Shown here: positions 26,004 through 35,604 of the stretch, in pieces
Numbering within the stretch: position 1 is the first letter of the stretch
Layout of the letters: each line of letters begins with the position of its first letter
Assembly (NCBI GenBank): GCA_017858095.1
Contig: JAFMCB010000007.1
Coordinates: 1 to 47,785, forward strand
DNA: 47,785 bases
Reading direction: 5' to 3'
From: Methylophilaceae bacterium
Lineage (GTDB): Bacteria; Pseudomonadota; Gammaproteobacteria; Burkholderiales; Methylophilaceae
The notes under the pieces: generated by a model
Told to the model about the DNA's origin: nothing
The model's input: the letters and a program-made list of their open reading frames with translations, nothing else
The model's database searches: none
Position numbers and translations under genes: made by a program

Positions 26004-27941
26004 TTGAATCCTCCCACACAAAAATTAATGACATTTCTTCAATTGCTAAGCTCCATGCGTTTTGCTATATCCATGTTAAGTTTTGTGGCTATCGCGTCGA
26101 TCATTGGCACAGTCCTTAAACAAAATGAAGCTTATGAAAGTTACATTATTAAATTTGGCCAGTTTTGGTTTGATTTTTTTGAGATTCTGGGGTTATACAA
26201 TGTTTATCAAGCCTCTTGGTTTATTATCATCCTTATTTTTTTAATCACCTCCACTTCGGTGTGTATCTATCGAAATGCTCCACAAATAATTCGAGAAATA
26301 AAGGAATTTAATACAAAAATAAAAGAGGATTCTTTAAAAAATATGAAGCATTCCTCTGAGATTATAATAAAGCAAGCATCATTAAAAAATCAAATACAAA
26401 TTCTTATTCAGAACGGTTTTAAAGTTAAGTTGACTGAACAAGGCCCGGATGTTTTGTTGTCTGCAAAAAAAGGCCAATTTCAAAAACTGGGATATTTTTT
26501 TACACATATTGCAATCATTATCATTAGCGTAGGCGGGTTAATGGATGGTAATTTAGTTTTTAAAGCACAAGAATATTTAGGCATCAAGCAGATCGAGAAA
26601 GAAGACTTACCATTATCAAAAATCTCAAAAAAAAGCTGGCTTGAGATTAATAATTTTTCCTATCGAGCAAATATGCTTCTAAAAGAAGGCGAAAGCCAAG
26701 GTGTTGCATTTCTGCCTCGTAAAGATGGCTATTTGGTGCAAGATCTTCCTTTTTCTGTCGCACTAAAGGATTTTAATATTAAACATTACTCGTCAGGCCA
26801 ACCAAAATCTTTTGAAAGCGATCTCATTCTTAAAAATAAAGAGTCAGGGGAGTCGATCAGAAAAACAATTAGCGTCAATAAACCATTAACCTACAATGGC
26901 ATAACTTTATACCAATCTGATTTTCAGGATGGTGGTTCAAAGTTAATGATAAATTTATGGAACTTACAGAATCAATCATCAAAACAAAAAATGGAATCTG
27001 AGGTTTTTAAATCCAATCAAATTGTGCATGGCAATGAAAAATTTTCATTTGAATTTAATGATTTTAGACTTTTTAATATTTTAGATATTGAAACAGATGG
27101 TAAAAAAATAAGTAAAAACGTGGGACCAAATTTTACTTATAAAATTAGAAATGAGTCAGGCCAAGCACTTGAGTACCAAAATTTTCAGCTTCCAATGTCG
27201 GTCAATGGCCAGCAATATTTTATGAGTGGCATGCGCAGTTCGCAGCAAGAAGAATTCCGCTATTTAAAAATACCCGCCGATGCCAATAACGACTTGCGAG
27301 GATTTATGGTATTTAAGGATTTAATTTACTCCTCAGTAAATACCAATATTGCTATTGATAAAGTTATTGACGAAACTCAAATTGGCGCAGCCAATGATCC
27401 ACAAGCATTTAAATTGAGTCTTCAAAAAGTATTAGAAGTTTTTCTTAGTGGGGGTTATTCTGCTGTTGCACAAAGCATAGAGCAAAATATTCCATTAGAA
27501 AAACAAACAGAAATTGCAAATACTTACATCAAAATTATTTTTTTAATTGGCAATAATTTAATTCAGCTTTATCAGCAAGATTATCCAAATGAGGATATGT
27601 ATGCATTAGAAAAGCCTCAGCAATTTATTCAAGACGCTTTGAACACTTTGAGTGACCGTTTTTTTTATGGACATGATTTATATTTAGAGTTAGAGACTTA
27701 TGAGCATATCCAGGCGAGCGGCCTGCAATTAACAAAAGCACCTGGCCAATTTTGGGTTTATTTAGGCTCATTATTTTTGGTCCTTGGAATCTTCTGTATG
27801 ATTTATATTCAGGAAGTAAGGTTATGGATATTTAAAAAAAATAAAAGTAACAAAGCTATCTTAGCGATGTCTACCAATCGAGAACATTTAGATTTCAAAA
27901 TATATTTTAACGATATGCTTAAAAAACTAAAAAAAGGGTAA
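26004..27941 (+). CDS. ccsB: Cytochrome c biogenesis protein CcsB (ResB-like)
   Basis: The membrane partner of CcsA in System II cytochrome c maturation, which exports heme and keeps it and the apocytochrome thiols reduced. The 645 residues have N-terminal membrane helices (SSMRFAISMLSFVAIASIIG), a helix pair to about residue 90, a further helix near 160-175, a large periplasmic domain, and a last helix (FWVYLGSLFLVLGIFCMIYI). The start is uncertain: TTG at 26004 or ATG at 26028, neither with a clear ribosome-binding site; the conserved part begins after the ATG. It is 4 bases from ccsA. Confidence 0.9.
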   Translation: MNPPTQKLMTFLQLLSSMRFAISMLSFVAIASIIGTVLKQNEAYESYIIKFGQFWFDFFEILGLYNVYQASWFIIILIFLITSTSVCIYRNAPQIIREIKEFNTKIKEDSLKNMKHSSEIIIKQASLKNQIQILIQNGFKVKLTEQGPDVLLSAKKGQFQKLGYFFTHIAIIIISVGGLMDGNLVFKAQEYLGIKQIEKEDLPLSKISKKSWLEINNFSYRANMLLKEGESQGVAFLPRKDGYLVQDLPFSVALKDFNIKHYSSGQPKSFESDLILKNKESGESIRKTISVNKPLTYNGITLYQSDFQDGGSKLMINLWNLQNQSSKQKMESEVFKSNQIVHGNEKFSFEFNDFRLFNILDIETDGKKISKNVGPNFTYKIRNESGQALEYQNFQLPMSVNGQQYFMSGMRSSQQEEFRYLKIPADANNDLRGFMVFKDLIYSSVNTNIAIDKVIDETQIGAANDPQAFKLSLQKVLEVFLSGGYSAVAQSIEQNIPLEKQTEIANTYIKIIFLIGNNLIQLYQQDYPNEDMYALEKPQQFIQDALNTLSDRFFYGHDLYLELETYEHIQASGLQLTKAPGQFWVYLGSLFLVLGIFCMIYIQEVRLWIFKKNKSNKAILAMSTNREHLDFKIYFNDMLKKLKKG

Positions 27942-27945
27942 GTGG

Positions 27946-29052
27946 ATGATGTTTCAAAAAAAATCAGATAATTTGTTTTTTTTATTTTTACTAGCAGTGG
28001 GATCTTACGCATTATATACCTTCCATACTTACATGGATCACTATGAAATGGGTATCCTTGTTGGTTCTATCTTTGGTTTTTCATGGTTGGGCAATTTTTG
28101 GCAAGTATTTAAAAAATATTTTCTTGCAGTTTTTTTGCTAAGTTTAATTGGGATCTATTTTTATAATGGAAACTTAATAAGTGCAGAGACAAATTTTATC
28201 TTGAAATATTTTCTTGCAAGTCAATCTTCAATTATGTGGATGAGCGCTCTTTTCCCACTTGCATTGCTAACTTATTGGTTTTACATGTTTAATCAACAAA
28301 TATTTTATGGGAGTTTAGCTTCAAAATTTACTTGGCTTGCTACCACCATTGGCATGACTGGTTTGATGGTTCGATGGTTCGAGTCCTATTTGATTGGAAT
28401 TGATATTGGTCATATTCCCGTGAGTAATTTGTATGAGGTTTTTGTTCTTTTCTGTTTAATTACTGCACTCATTTATCTTTACTATGAAGAAAAAATAGGC
28501 ACGATGAAATTGGGTGCCTTTGTATTAATTGTTATCAATGCGGCAATTGCTTTTTTACTTTGGTACACCTTCTCTAAGGGGGCCGATCAGATACAGCCCT
28601 TGGTTCCTGCATTACAATCTTATTGGATGAAGATTCATGTTCCAGCAAACTTTATCGGCTACGGTGCTTTTGCGATGGCAGCAATGATTTCTATCGCCTA
28701 TCTAATAAGAGATAAGGGCTATATGACAAGATCATTACCCTCACAACATGTACTGGATGATATGACATATAAAGCGATAGCGATTGGATTTATTTTTTTT
28801 ACGATAGCTACAATTCTCGGCGCCATATGGGCTGCTGAAGCGTGGGGAGGCTATTGGTCTTGGGACCCCAAAGAAACATGGGCTTTAATTGTTTGGTTGA
28901 ATTATGCAGCATGGCTTCATTTGCGATTGATTAAAGGTTTACGAGGAACCTTGTTAGCATGGTGGTCTGTAATTGGATTAATTATCACGACTTTTTGTTT
29001 TTTAGGCGTAAATTTATTCCTTTCTGGCCTCCACTCTTATGGCGAACTTTAA
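27946..29052 (+). CDS. ccsA: Cytochrome c biogenesis protein CcsA (heme-handling, WWD domain)
   Basis: Part of the CcsBA holocytochrome c synthetase of System II. The 368 residues form about eight membrane helices. The tryptophan-rich heme-binding WWD motif reads WGGYWSWDPKETW (about 300-312). The conserved external histidines expected near it are plausible in KIHVPANFIGYG and LSGLHSYG. It starts 4 bases after ccsB, and the two complete a cytochrome c4-ccsB-ccsA cluster. The gene is sometimes named resC in this family; the assignment is secure, the symbol less so. Confidence 0.93.
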   Translation: MMFQKKSDNLFFLFLLAVGSYALYTFHTYMDHYEMGILVGSIFGFSWLGNFWQVFKKYFLAVFLLSLIGIYFYNGNLISAETNFILKYFLASQSSIMWMSALFPLALLTYWFYMFNQQIFYGSLASKFTWLATTIGMTGLMVRWFESYLIGIDIGHIPVSNLYEVFVLFCLITALIYLYYEEKIGTMKLGAFVLIVINAAIAFLLWYTFSKGADQIQPLVPALQSYWMKIHVPANFIGYGAFAMAAMISIAYLIRDKGYMTRSLPSQHVLDDMTYKAIAIGFIFFTIATILGAIWAAEAWGGYWSWDPKETWALIVWLNYAAWLHLRLIKGLRGTLLAWWSVIGLIITTFCFLGVNLFLSGLHSYGEL

Positions 29053-29102
29053 ATAAATTGAATTTAGGTTAAAATTTAACATTACCTCATAAAATTAATA
29101 TC

Positions 29103-29897
29103 ATGTCAGACAATTTAATCTCTATTGAAAATCTAAGTTTTGGTTTTGGAAAGACGCTACTGCATAAAGATATTAATATGCAATTCAGTCGTGGCAAGGT
29201 CTCTGCAATCATGGGAGGAAGTGGTTGTGGAAAGACCACCATATTGCGTTTAATTGGTGGCCAATTAACGCCTAATGCTGGAAAAGTTATTGTTGATGGT
29301 GATATTGTTCATGAACAAGATAGAAATGGGTTGTATCATATGCGCAGGAAAATGGGCATGCTCTTTCAACACGGCGCTTTATTTACTGATTTGTCGGTAT
29401 ATGAAAATGTTGCTTTCCCAATGCGTGAACATACCAATCTGCCGGAAAATATTATTCGTGATTTAGTATTATTAAAATTGAATGCAGTCGGATTAAGAGG
29501 GGCATACGATAAAATGCCTGCCGAGCTGTCAGGCGGGATGGCGCGAAGAGTAGCGCTTGCCCGAGCCATCGCTCTAGACCCTGATATTATTATGTATGAT
29601 GAACCTTTTGCCGGGCTTGATCCAATTTCGATGGCAGTGATTTGTGACCTAATAAGAACATTAAATGATGCTTTAGGGGCCACTTCAATTATTGTTACAC
29701 ATGATGTTGCTGAGACTTTTTCCTTTGCTGATTATATTTATTTCTTAGCAGACGGCACGGTCGCAGCAGAAGGTTCACCAAAACAACTTATGGCCTCAAA
29801 ATTACCTTTTGTGAAACAATTTATCCATTCAGAGAAAGATGGACCAGTGCCATTTCATGCCGACGCACCAAATTACAAAACCGATCTCAGATTATGA
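29103..29897 (+). CDS. mlaF: Phospholipid transport ABC ATPase MlaF
   Basis: The ATPase of the MlaFEDB complex, which moves phospholipids between the inner and outer membranes to keep lipid asymmetry. Walker A is GGSGCGKTT (38-46), the ABC signature is LSGGMARR, and Walker B is IIMYDEPFAGLDP. The 264 residues match. It opens the operon mlaF-E-D-C-B; its stop overlaps the mlaE start by 4 bases. The upstream 50 bases are AT-rich and may hold a promoter, but no clear -35/-10 pair was found. Confidence 0.95.
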   Translation: MSDNLISIENLSFGFGKTLLHKDINMQFSRGKVSAIMGGSGCGKTTILRLIGGQLTPNAGKVIVDGDIVHEQDRNGLYHMRRKMGMLFQHGALFTDLSVYENVAFPMREHTNLPENIIRDLVLLKLNAVGLRGAYDKMPAELSGGMARRVALARAIALDPDIIMYDEPFAGLDPISMAVICDLIRTLNDALGATSIIVTHDVAETFSFADYIYFLADGTVAAEGSPKQLMASKLPFVKQFIHSEKDGPVPFHADAPNYKTDLRL

Positions 29898-30679
29898 ACA
29901 AACTGTTAAATTTTTTTGGCAATCTAGGTTTTGCGTTAAGATCAAAGCTTTATCGACTCGGGGCTGGAACGCGTCTTTTCTTTCTTACGCTTATTTATTC
30001 TGCAGATAGTTTTAAACGCATTCACTTAACCATTAGAGAAATTTACTACACTGGGGTCCTATCTCTGGTTATTATTGTTGTATCAGCTTTTTTTGTTGGC
30101 ATGGTTTTAGGCCTGCAAGGGTACTATACCCTTGAAAAATATGGTTCTTCAGAGGCTATTGGGGTGCTGGTTGCATTAGCATTGGTTCGCGAACTTGGTC
30201 CTGTGGTAACTGCATTGTTGTTTGCAGGCAGAGCAGGCACAGCAATTACTGCTGAAATTGGATTAATGAAAGCCACTGAACAATTATCTGCAATGGAGAT
30301 GATGGCAGTGAGCCCTATAGCAAGAATCATTGCACCTAGATTTTGGGCGGGAATGATTAGCATGCCGATATTGGCAACCATATTCTCGATGGTTGGTATT
30401 CTAGGGGGTTACTTTATTGCAGTTTTGGTTATTGGTGTTGATGAGGGTGCATTTTGGTCACAAATGCAGGCAAATGTTGACTTTAGTAATGATATTATAG
30501 ATGGTGCGATAAAAAGTGTCGTATTTGGCTTTGCCTGTACGATAATTGCTTTATTTGAGGGCTTTGATGCGCCACCAACCGCAGAAGGAGTCAGCCGGGC
30601 AACAACGAGAACGGTAGTCATATCATCGCTGACCGTTCTTGGACTAGATTTTATTTTGACATCGTTTATGTTTGTTTAA
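29894..30679 (+). CDS. mlaE: Phospholipid transport permease MlaE
   Basis: The inner-membrane permease of the Mla system, 261 residues of the MlaE/YrbE family with an amphipathic N-terminal helix and five membrane helices. Typical stretches are FFVGMVLGLQGYYTLEKYG, ALVRELGPVVTALLFAGRAG and the EIGLMKATEQLSAMEMM motif. It lies between mlaF (4-base overlap) and mlaD (19-base gap). Confidence 0.96.
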   Translation: MNKLLNFFGNLGFALRSKLYRLGAGTRLFFLTLIYSADSFKRIHLTIREIYYTGVLSLVIIVVSAFFVGMVLGLQGYYTLEKYGSSEAIGVLVALALVRELGPVVTALLFAGRAGTAITAEIGLMKATEQLSAMEMMAVSPIARIIAPRFWAGMISMPILATIFSMVGILGGYFIAVLVIGVDEGAFWSQMQANVDFSNDIIDGAIKSVVFGFACTIIALFEGFDAPPTAEGVSRATTRTVVISSLTVLGLDFILTSFMFV

Positions 30680-30698
30680 TGAGTTGAAAGGGTAGCAA

Positions 30699-31160
30699 AT
30701 GGAGAGAGCAAAAATAGATATATGGGTTGGAATTTTAGTTGCTTTGGGCATTGCAGCACTCTTTGCTTTAGCAACAAAAGTTGGCAATCTTACATCAAAC
30801 GATATAAGAGAAACTTATACAGTATTGGCACATTTTGAAAATATTGGTGGTTTAAAACCTCGTGCACCAATTAAAGGTGCAGGAGTTGTCGTTGGTCGAG
30901 TTAAGACAATTGTGTTTGACACTGAGGCTTACCACGCAGTGGTTGAGCTGGATATTGATAAACGGTATGTTTTCCCAAAAGATACATTTGCCAATATATA
31001 TACATCAGGGTTGTTAGGTGAACAATACATCGGCCTTGAGGCGGGCGGAGACGAGAAAAATTTGTTAGCAGGCGATTTAATTACGCACACGCAAGATGCG
31101 GTGGTACTTGAAAAACTCATTAGTCAATTTTTATACAGTAAAGCATCGGAGGAAGAATAA
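30699..31160 (+). CDS. mlaD: Phospholipid transport MCE-domain protein MlaD
   Basis: A membrane-anchored MCE protein that forms a hexameric ring for lipid passage in the periplasm. One N-terminal helix (IWVGILVALGIAALFALAT) is followed by the MCE domain with LKPRAPIKGAGVVVGRV and the motif YTSGLLGEQYIGLEAGGDE. At 153 residues it has a normal, short C-terminus. An AAAGGG lies 6 bases before the ATG. mlaC follows in 5 bases. Confidence 0.95.
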   Translation: MERAKIDIWVGILVALGIAALFALATKVGNLTSNDIRETYTVLAHFENIGGLKPRAPIKGAGVVVGRVKTIVFDTEAYHAVVELDIDKRYVFPKDTFANIYTSGLLGEQYIGLEAGGDEKNLLAGDLITHTQDAVVLEKLISQFLYSKASEEE

Positions 31161-31165
31161 GTATT

Positions 31166-31777
31166 ATGATTTTAAAAATAAAATTTTTTCTAGCATTATT
31201 AGCCTTTTTTCCGGTTGCTGCTTTTGCTGCACTGGCACCAGATGAGTTAGTAAGAAAAACAGCTGATGATGTAATCGCTACCATTAAAAGCGATAAAGAC
31301 ATACAGGCGGGCAACAAAAGTAAAATTTATAAACTTGCAGAAGAAAAGATTCTGCCAAACTTTGATTTTGAGAAAATTTCACGTTTGGTTATTGGCAAGC
31401 ATTGGCGCAGCGCCTCCAGTGAGCATAAATCTCAATTTAAAGAGGAGTTTAAAAACTTATTATTAAGAACTTATGCGGTTGCATTGGGAAAATATCAAGA
31501 TCAAAAGATTGAGTATTTGCCTATGCGTATGAAGCCTGACGATGAGATTGTAACCGTAAAAACAGAAATAATTCAATCAGGGGCGCAGCCCGTCAAAGTA
31601 GATTACGTTCTTACCAAAGGTGGCCCTGACGGCTGGTTGGTCATTGATATTATCATTGAAGGGGTAAGTTTGGTCACTAATTACCGAAGTCAATTTGCAA
31701 GCGAAATTAAATCGAGTGGAATGGATGGTTTAATTAAGGCATTATCAGATAAAAATAAATCTGATAATGAAAGTTGA
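31166..31777 (+). CDS. mlaC: Periplasmic phospholipid carrier MlaC
   Basis: A soluble periplasmic shuttle that carries phospholipid between MlaA in the outer membrane and MlaFEDB. A signal peptide (FFLALLAFFPVAAFAA, cleavage near AFA-AL) precedes the mature domain with LPNFDFEKISRLVIGKHWR and GWLVIDIIIEGVSLVTNYR, both family signatures. It has 203 residues. Its 3' end overlaps the mlaB TTG start by 4 bases. Confidence 0.95.
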   Translation: MILKIKFFLALLAFFPVAAFAALAPDELVRKTADDVIATIKSDKDIQAGNKSKIYKLAEEKILPNFDFEKISRLVIGKHWRSASSEHKSQFKEEFKNLLLRTYAVALGKYQDQKIEYLPMRMKPDDEIVTVKTEIIQSGAQPVKVDYVLTKGGPDGWLVIDIIIEGVSLVTNYRSQFASEIKSSGMDGLIKALSDKNKSDNES

Positions 31778-32064
31778 TCTTGGTACATTTTGAAAAAGGT
31801 GTCTTTAATTTATCAGGTAATTTGACATACCATAATGTGCCGCAATTATTAGAGATGATGCAAAATCATAACTGGTCATTGCCAATTAAAGTTGATTTTA
31901 CAAATGTGAATGATATTGATACGTCTTTACTCAGTGTTATTTTTGAAATTCAACGACAAGCAAAAAAAAATAACACCAACGTTGCTCTTGTAAATATTCC
32001 AGATAATCTTAAAGTTTTAGCAAAACTTTATGGTGTTGAGGAATATCTGATTCAGAATAACTAA
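31774..32064 (+). CDS. mlaB: STAS-domain protein MlaB
   Basis: The cytoplasmic STAS-domain subunit that stabilises MlaF. The 96 residues show the STAS layout: a beta-strand start (VHFEKGVFNLSG), KVDFTNVNDIDTSLLSVI with the conserved Asp-Thr-Ser patch, and the closing LVNIPDNLKVLAKLYGVEEY. The start is TTG at 31774, inside TTGA with the mlaC stop. mlaA is not between mlaD and mlaB, nor elsewhere in the window. Confidence 0.88.
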   Translation: MILVHFEKGVFNLSGNLTYHNVPQLLEMMQNHNWSLPIKVDFTNVNDIDTSLLSVIFEIQRQAKKNNTNVALVNIPDNLKVLAKLYGVEEYLIQNN

Positions 32065-32077
32065 CCTCTGGTAACCC

Positions 32078-32992
32078 ATGAATTCAGCAATCATTTTTAA
32101 AAATGTAAAAAAATCTTATGGCAAAGTGAAAGCCGTTGATGGGATTTCTCTAACCGTTCCCGAGGGAGAGTTTTTTGGATTATTGGGGCCTAATGGTGCA
32201 GGCAAATCGACCATGATTAATATGTTAGCAGGCCTTGCAAAACCCTCGATGGGCTCAATTTCTGTCATGGGATTTGATGTGCAAACGGATTATCAACAAG
32301 CACGACATGCGGTAGGAATTGTTCCTCAAGAATTGGTGTTCGACCCTTTTTTTAATGTCCGTGAAATGTTGAGATTTCAGGCAGGCTATTTTGGAAGAGG
32401 TAAAGAAAATGATGCTTGGGTTGATGAGGTAATTGATCGGCTCGATTTAAGAGACAAAGCCTCAACAAATATGAGACAGTTATCGGGGGGCATGAAAAGG
32501 CGAGCATTAATTGCACAGGCTTTAGTCCATCGACCCCCAGTCATTGTCCTTGATGAGCCTACTGCAGGAGTTGATGTTGAACTACGCCAACGATTATGGG
32601 CATTTATAAAAGATCTCAATAAAGAAGGCCACACTATTGTATTAACCACACATTATCTTGAAGAAGCTGAAGCGCTTTGTAATTCGGTTGCAATGCTAAG
32701 ATCAGGCAAAGTTGTTGCATCAGATACGACAAAGAATCTCTTAAAAAAATTCTCATCTAAAAACTTAAAACTTAGACTAGATTTAAAATTAAACAAGCAA
32801 TTACCTAGCAATGTAAAACGTATTCCCCATGAAATTACCGGCAATGACTATGTCTTTGAGCTGAAAAAAATTGCAGATATCGCAAAAATTACTGAATCAC
32901 TAAATGCGGCAAAAATAGAAATACTTGATTTGCAGGCGGTAGATACTGATTTAGAGAATGTTTTTCTGAAACTCACGGGAAAAGAGAAATAA
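32078..32992 (+). CDS. ABC exporter ATP-binding protein (YadG-like)
   Basis: An ABC ATPase of the drug/lipid export type, 304 residues, resembling E. coli YadG. Walker A is GPNGAGKST, the signature is QLSGGMKRR, and Walker B is VIVLDEPTAGVD. The roughly 80-residue C-terminal extension is typical of this group. It pairs with the permease that starts at the next base. Function is unestablished; its place beside mla suggests, but does not show, an envelope role. Confidence 0.93.
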   Translation: MNSAIIFKNVKKSYGKVKAVDGISLTVPEGEFFGLLGPNGAGKSTMINMLAGLAKPSMGSISVMGFDVQTDYQQARHAVGIVPQELVFDPFFNVREMLRFQAGYFGRGKENDAWVDEVIDRLDLRDKASTNMRQLSGGMKRRALIAQALVHRPPVIVLDEPTAGVDVELRQRLWAFIKDLNKEGHTIVLTTHYLEEAEALCNSVAMLRSGKVVASDTTKNLLKKFSSKNLKLRLDLKLNKQLPSNVKRIPHEITGNDYVFELKKIADIAKITESLNAAKIEILDLQAVDTDLENVFLKLTGKEK

Positions 32993-33769
32993 ATGGGTAA
33001 TATCCGAAGTCAGTGGATTGGAATGTGGACCCTTTTAAAAAAAGAGGTACTAAGATTTTGGCGAGTTGTCTTTCAAACCGTTGCTTCGCCAGTTATTACA
33101 GGTGTTCTTTATTTAATGATTTTTTCTCATGTACTTGGAGATCGAATTCAAGTATACGAAGGTGTCCCTTACACATCTTTTTTGATCCCAGGCTTAATTA
33201 TGATGTCATTATTGCAAAATGCTTTTGCAAATAGCTCCTCAAGTTTGGTGCAATCAAAAGTTATGGGAAATATCGTTTTCCTTCTTCTCACCCCACTAAG
33301 TTACCTACAATTTTTTATTGCATTTTTGGTTGCCTCTATCCTCAGGGGAGTATTTGTTGGATTAGCGATTTATTTGGTTGCACTTTTTTATGTTGACCTG
33401 CCCATCGAGCATCCTTTTTTTGTTATAAGTTTTGCTATTCTTGGAGGTGGCTTATTGGGAACATTCGGCATCATTGCAGGGATTTGGTCAGATCGTTTTG
33501 ATCAAATGGCAGCGTTTGGTAATTTCGTGATTATGCCATTATCTTTTCTCTCGGGTGTTTTTTATTCCATTCATTCATTACCGCCAATATGGCAGTCTAT
33601 TTCAAAATTGAACCCATTTTTTTATATGATTGATGGGTTTAGATATGGATTCTTTGGACAATCGGATATTTCACCTTGGGTGAGCTTCTTTATTGTGAGT
33701 TTATTTTTCATTGTCTTATCTTTAATTGCAATTCGAATGTTAAAATTAGGTTACAAATTAAGGAATTAG
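32993..33769 (+). CDS. ABC exporter permease (YadH-like, ABC-2 type)
   Basis: The membrane subunit of the preceding ATPase, 258 residues with six membrane helices and the ABC-2 signature region around FGNFVIMPLSFLSGVFYSI. It starts immediately after the ATPase stop, as expected for a co-translated pair. Substrate is unknown. Confidence 0.93.
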   Translation: MGNIRSQWIGMWTLLKKEVLRFWRVVFQTVASPVITGVLYLMIFSHVLGDRIQVYEGVPYTSFLIPGLIMMSLLQNAFANSSSSLVQSKVMGNIVFLLLTPLSYLQFFIAFLVASILRGVFVGLAIYLVALFYVDLPIEHPFFVISFAILGGGLLGTFGIIAGIWSDRFDQMAAFGNFVIMPLSFLSGVFYSIHSLPPIWQSISKLNPFFYMIDGFRYGFFGQSDISPWVSFFIVSLFFIVLSLIAIRMLKLGYKLRN

Positions 33770-33770
33770 A

Positions 33771-34022
33771 ATGCTTTCTCCAAATACGATTAAAGACATC
33801 ATTATGAATAACTTAGATTGTGACCTTGTTGATGTAAAAGGAGATGATGGAACTCATTTTGAAGCTTTAATTGTAAGTAAACAGTTTCAAAATATTTCAA
33901 CTATTAAACAGCATCAACTTGTTTATCGGGCCCTCGGCAATATGATGCAAAATGAAATTCATGCATTATCAATTAAAACTATGACCCCCAGTTCGTGGGA
34001 ACAATTAAAAAAAATGGAGTAA
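33771..34022 (+). CDS. BolA family protein (IbaG/YrbA-like)
   Basis: An 83-residue BolA-fold protein of the IbaG type, often found between mla and murA. It carries DLVDVKGDDGTHFEALIVS with the conserved His used for Fe-S ligation in BolA/glutaredoxin complexes, and the KQHQLVYRALGNMM helix. An AAGGA lies 6 bases upstream of the ATG. The CGFS glutaredoxin gene begins 4 bases after it, so the two probably form a [2Fe-2S]-bridged heterodimer. Confidence 0.92.
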   Translation: MLSPNTIKDIIMNNLDCDLVDVKGDDGTHFEALIVSKQFQNISTIKQHQLVYRALGNMMQNEIHALSIKTMTPSSWEQLKKME

Positions 34023-34025
34023 ATC

Positions 34026-34334
34026 ATGTCTGTTGATTTAAGAATTAAAGAATTAATTAATGAACATCCAGTAGTATTATTTATGAAAGGAAACCCAAAG
34101 TTTCCGCAATGTGGATTTTCCAGTTTAGCTTGCCAAATTCTCGATGCATCAGGAGTTCAATACCATACGCTTGATGTCCTCCAGGACCAAGAAATTCGGG
34201 AGGGAATCAAAGCTTTTTCTAATTGGCCAACCATTCCTCAGCTTTATATCAAAGGAGAATTTATTGGTGGCTCAGACATTATGAGAGAAATGTACGAAGC
34301 TGGGGAGTTAGCTAAAGTCTTTTCGGATATCTAG
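34026..34334 (+). CDS. grxD: Monothiol glutaredoxin, Grx4 family
   Basis: A CGFS-type monothiol glutaredoxin (102 residues) that carries or transfers [2Fe-2S] clusters. The cluster cysteine is C29 in PQCGFSSLA, and [17 protein letters not shown] is the glutathione-binding stretch. The start ATG has GGAG 7 bases upstream. It sits between the BolA-family gene and murA, within the same run of genes. Confidence 0.95.
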   Translation: MSVDLRIKELINEHPVVLFMKGNPKFPQCGFSSLACQILDASGVQYHTLDVLQDQEIREGIKAFSNWPTIPQLYIKGEFIGGSDIMREMYEAGELAKVFSDI

Positions 34335-34335
34335 T

Positions 34336-35604
34336 TTGGATAAATTAATTGTCCATGGCCAAAGAGAAATTGGAGGGGAAGTTCTAATTTCCGGGGCAAA
34401 AAATGCTGCACTGCCAATATTGATTTCTACTATATTAACCGCAGAAAAAGTAGAACTTTTTAATATTCCAATTTTGCAGGATATTTCCACCACAAAAAAA
34501 TTATTGCATGTTTTAGGGGTGCGTGTTGAATCATTCGATAACATGGCCACTATCCAGGCAAACAAACTAACACAGTATGATGCGCCTTATGAGCTGGTTA
34601 AAACCATGAGAGCATCGATTCTTGTTTTAGGCCCTCTGTTAGCAAGATATGGTCAAGCAAGAGTATCATTACCAGGCGGATGTGCTATCGGCTCAAGACC
34701 AGTGGATATTCATATAAAAGGATTCGAGGCTATGGGCGCAAAGATTAATATTTCTCATGGCTATATTGATGCCACTTCGGATCATTTACCAAATAAAAAA
34801 TTACAAGGCACCACCATATTTATGGACCAGGTAACTGTAACGGGCACAGAAAATTTAATGATGGCAGCAACACTTGCTGAGGGAGTTACCACCCTAGAGA
34901 ATGCTGCTAGAGAGCCTGAAGTGGTTGACTTAGGTGTGTGCTTGGTTAAAATGGGCGCCAAAATAAATGGTTTGGGAACCAATCGCATCGTAATTGAGGG
35001 GGTCAAGGAATTACATGGAGCCACCCATGAAATTATGTTTGACCGAATTGAGGCTGGAACTTTTATGGTTGCAGCAGCCATGATGGCAGGTGAAATTACA
35101 TGCCAAGGTGTCGATCCAACCAAATTAGATGCAGTAATAAGAAAATTGATAGCTGCGGGAGCAGACATAACGGTTAAAATTAATACAGTGACAGTTAAGG
35201 GTAAAAAGAATTTAAAGGCATTAAATGTTATTACATCGCCTTATCCAGCATTTCCGACAGATATGCAGGCGCAATTTATGGCGATGAATTGCATATCAGA
35301 TGGCGTTAGTGAAATGACGGAAACTATTTTTGAAAATCGATTTATGCACGTACAAGAGTTGATGAGGATGGGTGCAAAAATTGATATTAAACACAATACA
35401 GCCATTATTCGTGGTGTTGAAAAACTGGAAGGGGCAAATGTCATGGCAACAGATCTTCGGGCATCTGCGTCTTTAGTTCTAGCTGGAATGATAGCGCAAG
35501 GGAAAACTGTTATTGACCGTATTTATCACTTAGACCGTGGTTATGAGGCCCTAGAAAATAAATTTAACAAACTGGGTGCTAAAATCGAGAGGACGTCAGC
35601 ATGA
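34336..35604 (+). CDS. murA: UDP-N-acetylglucosamine 1-carboxyvinyltransferase
   Basis: MurA transfers enolpyruvate from PEP to UDP-GlcNAc, the first committed step of peptidoglycan synthesis. It has 422 residues. The catalytic (fosfomycin-target) cysteine is present as C116 in [23 protein letters not shown] at the N-terminus and the closing [18 protein letters not shown] are also typical. The start is TTG at 34336, one base after the grxD stop; there is no in-frame ATG before residue 70. The last 4 bases overlap hisG. Confidence 0.97.
   Translation: MDKLIVHGQREIGGEVLISGAKNAALPILISTILTAEKVELFNIPILQDISTTKKLLHVLGVRVESFDNMATIQANKLTQYDAPYELVKTMRASILVLGPLLARYGQARVSLPGGCAIGSRPVDIHIKGFEAMGAKINISHGYIDATSDHLPNKKLQGTTIFMDQVTVTGTENLMMAATLAEGVTTLENAAREPEVVDLGVCLVKMGAKINGLGTNRIVIEGVKELHGATHEIMFDRIEAGTFMVAAAMMAGEITCQGVDPTKLDAVIRKLIAAGADITVKINTVTVKGKKNLKALNVITSPYPAFPTDMQAQFMAMNCISDGVSEMTETIFENRFMHVQELMRMGAKIDIKHNTAIIRGVEKLEGANVMATDLRASASLVLAGMIAQGKTVIDRIYHLDRGYEALENKFNKLGAKIERTSA

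Noticed and set aside
29069-29085. GTTAAAATTTAAC palindrome upstream of mlaF as an operator
   Set aside because: Such AT-only palindromes are expected by chance in this AT-rich DNA, and no regulator gene is adjacent.
34782-35168. Minus-strand ORF of 128 codons inside murA
   Set aside because: The composition is a shadow of the real murA frame, and nothing else supports it.
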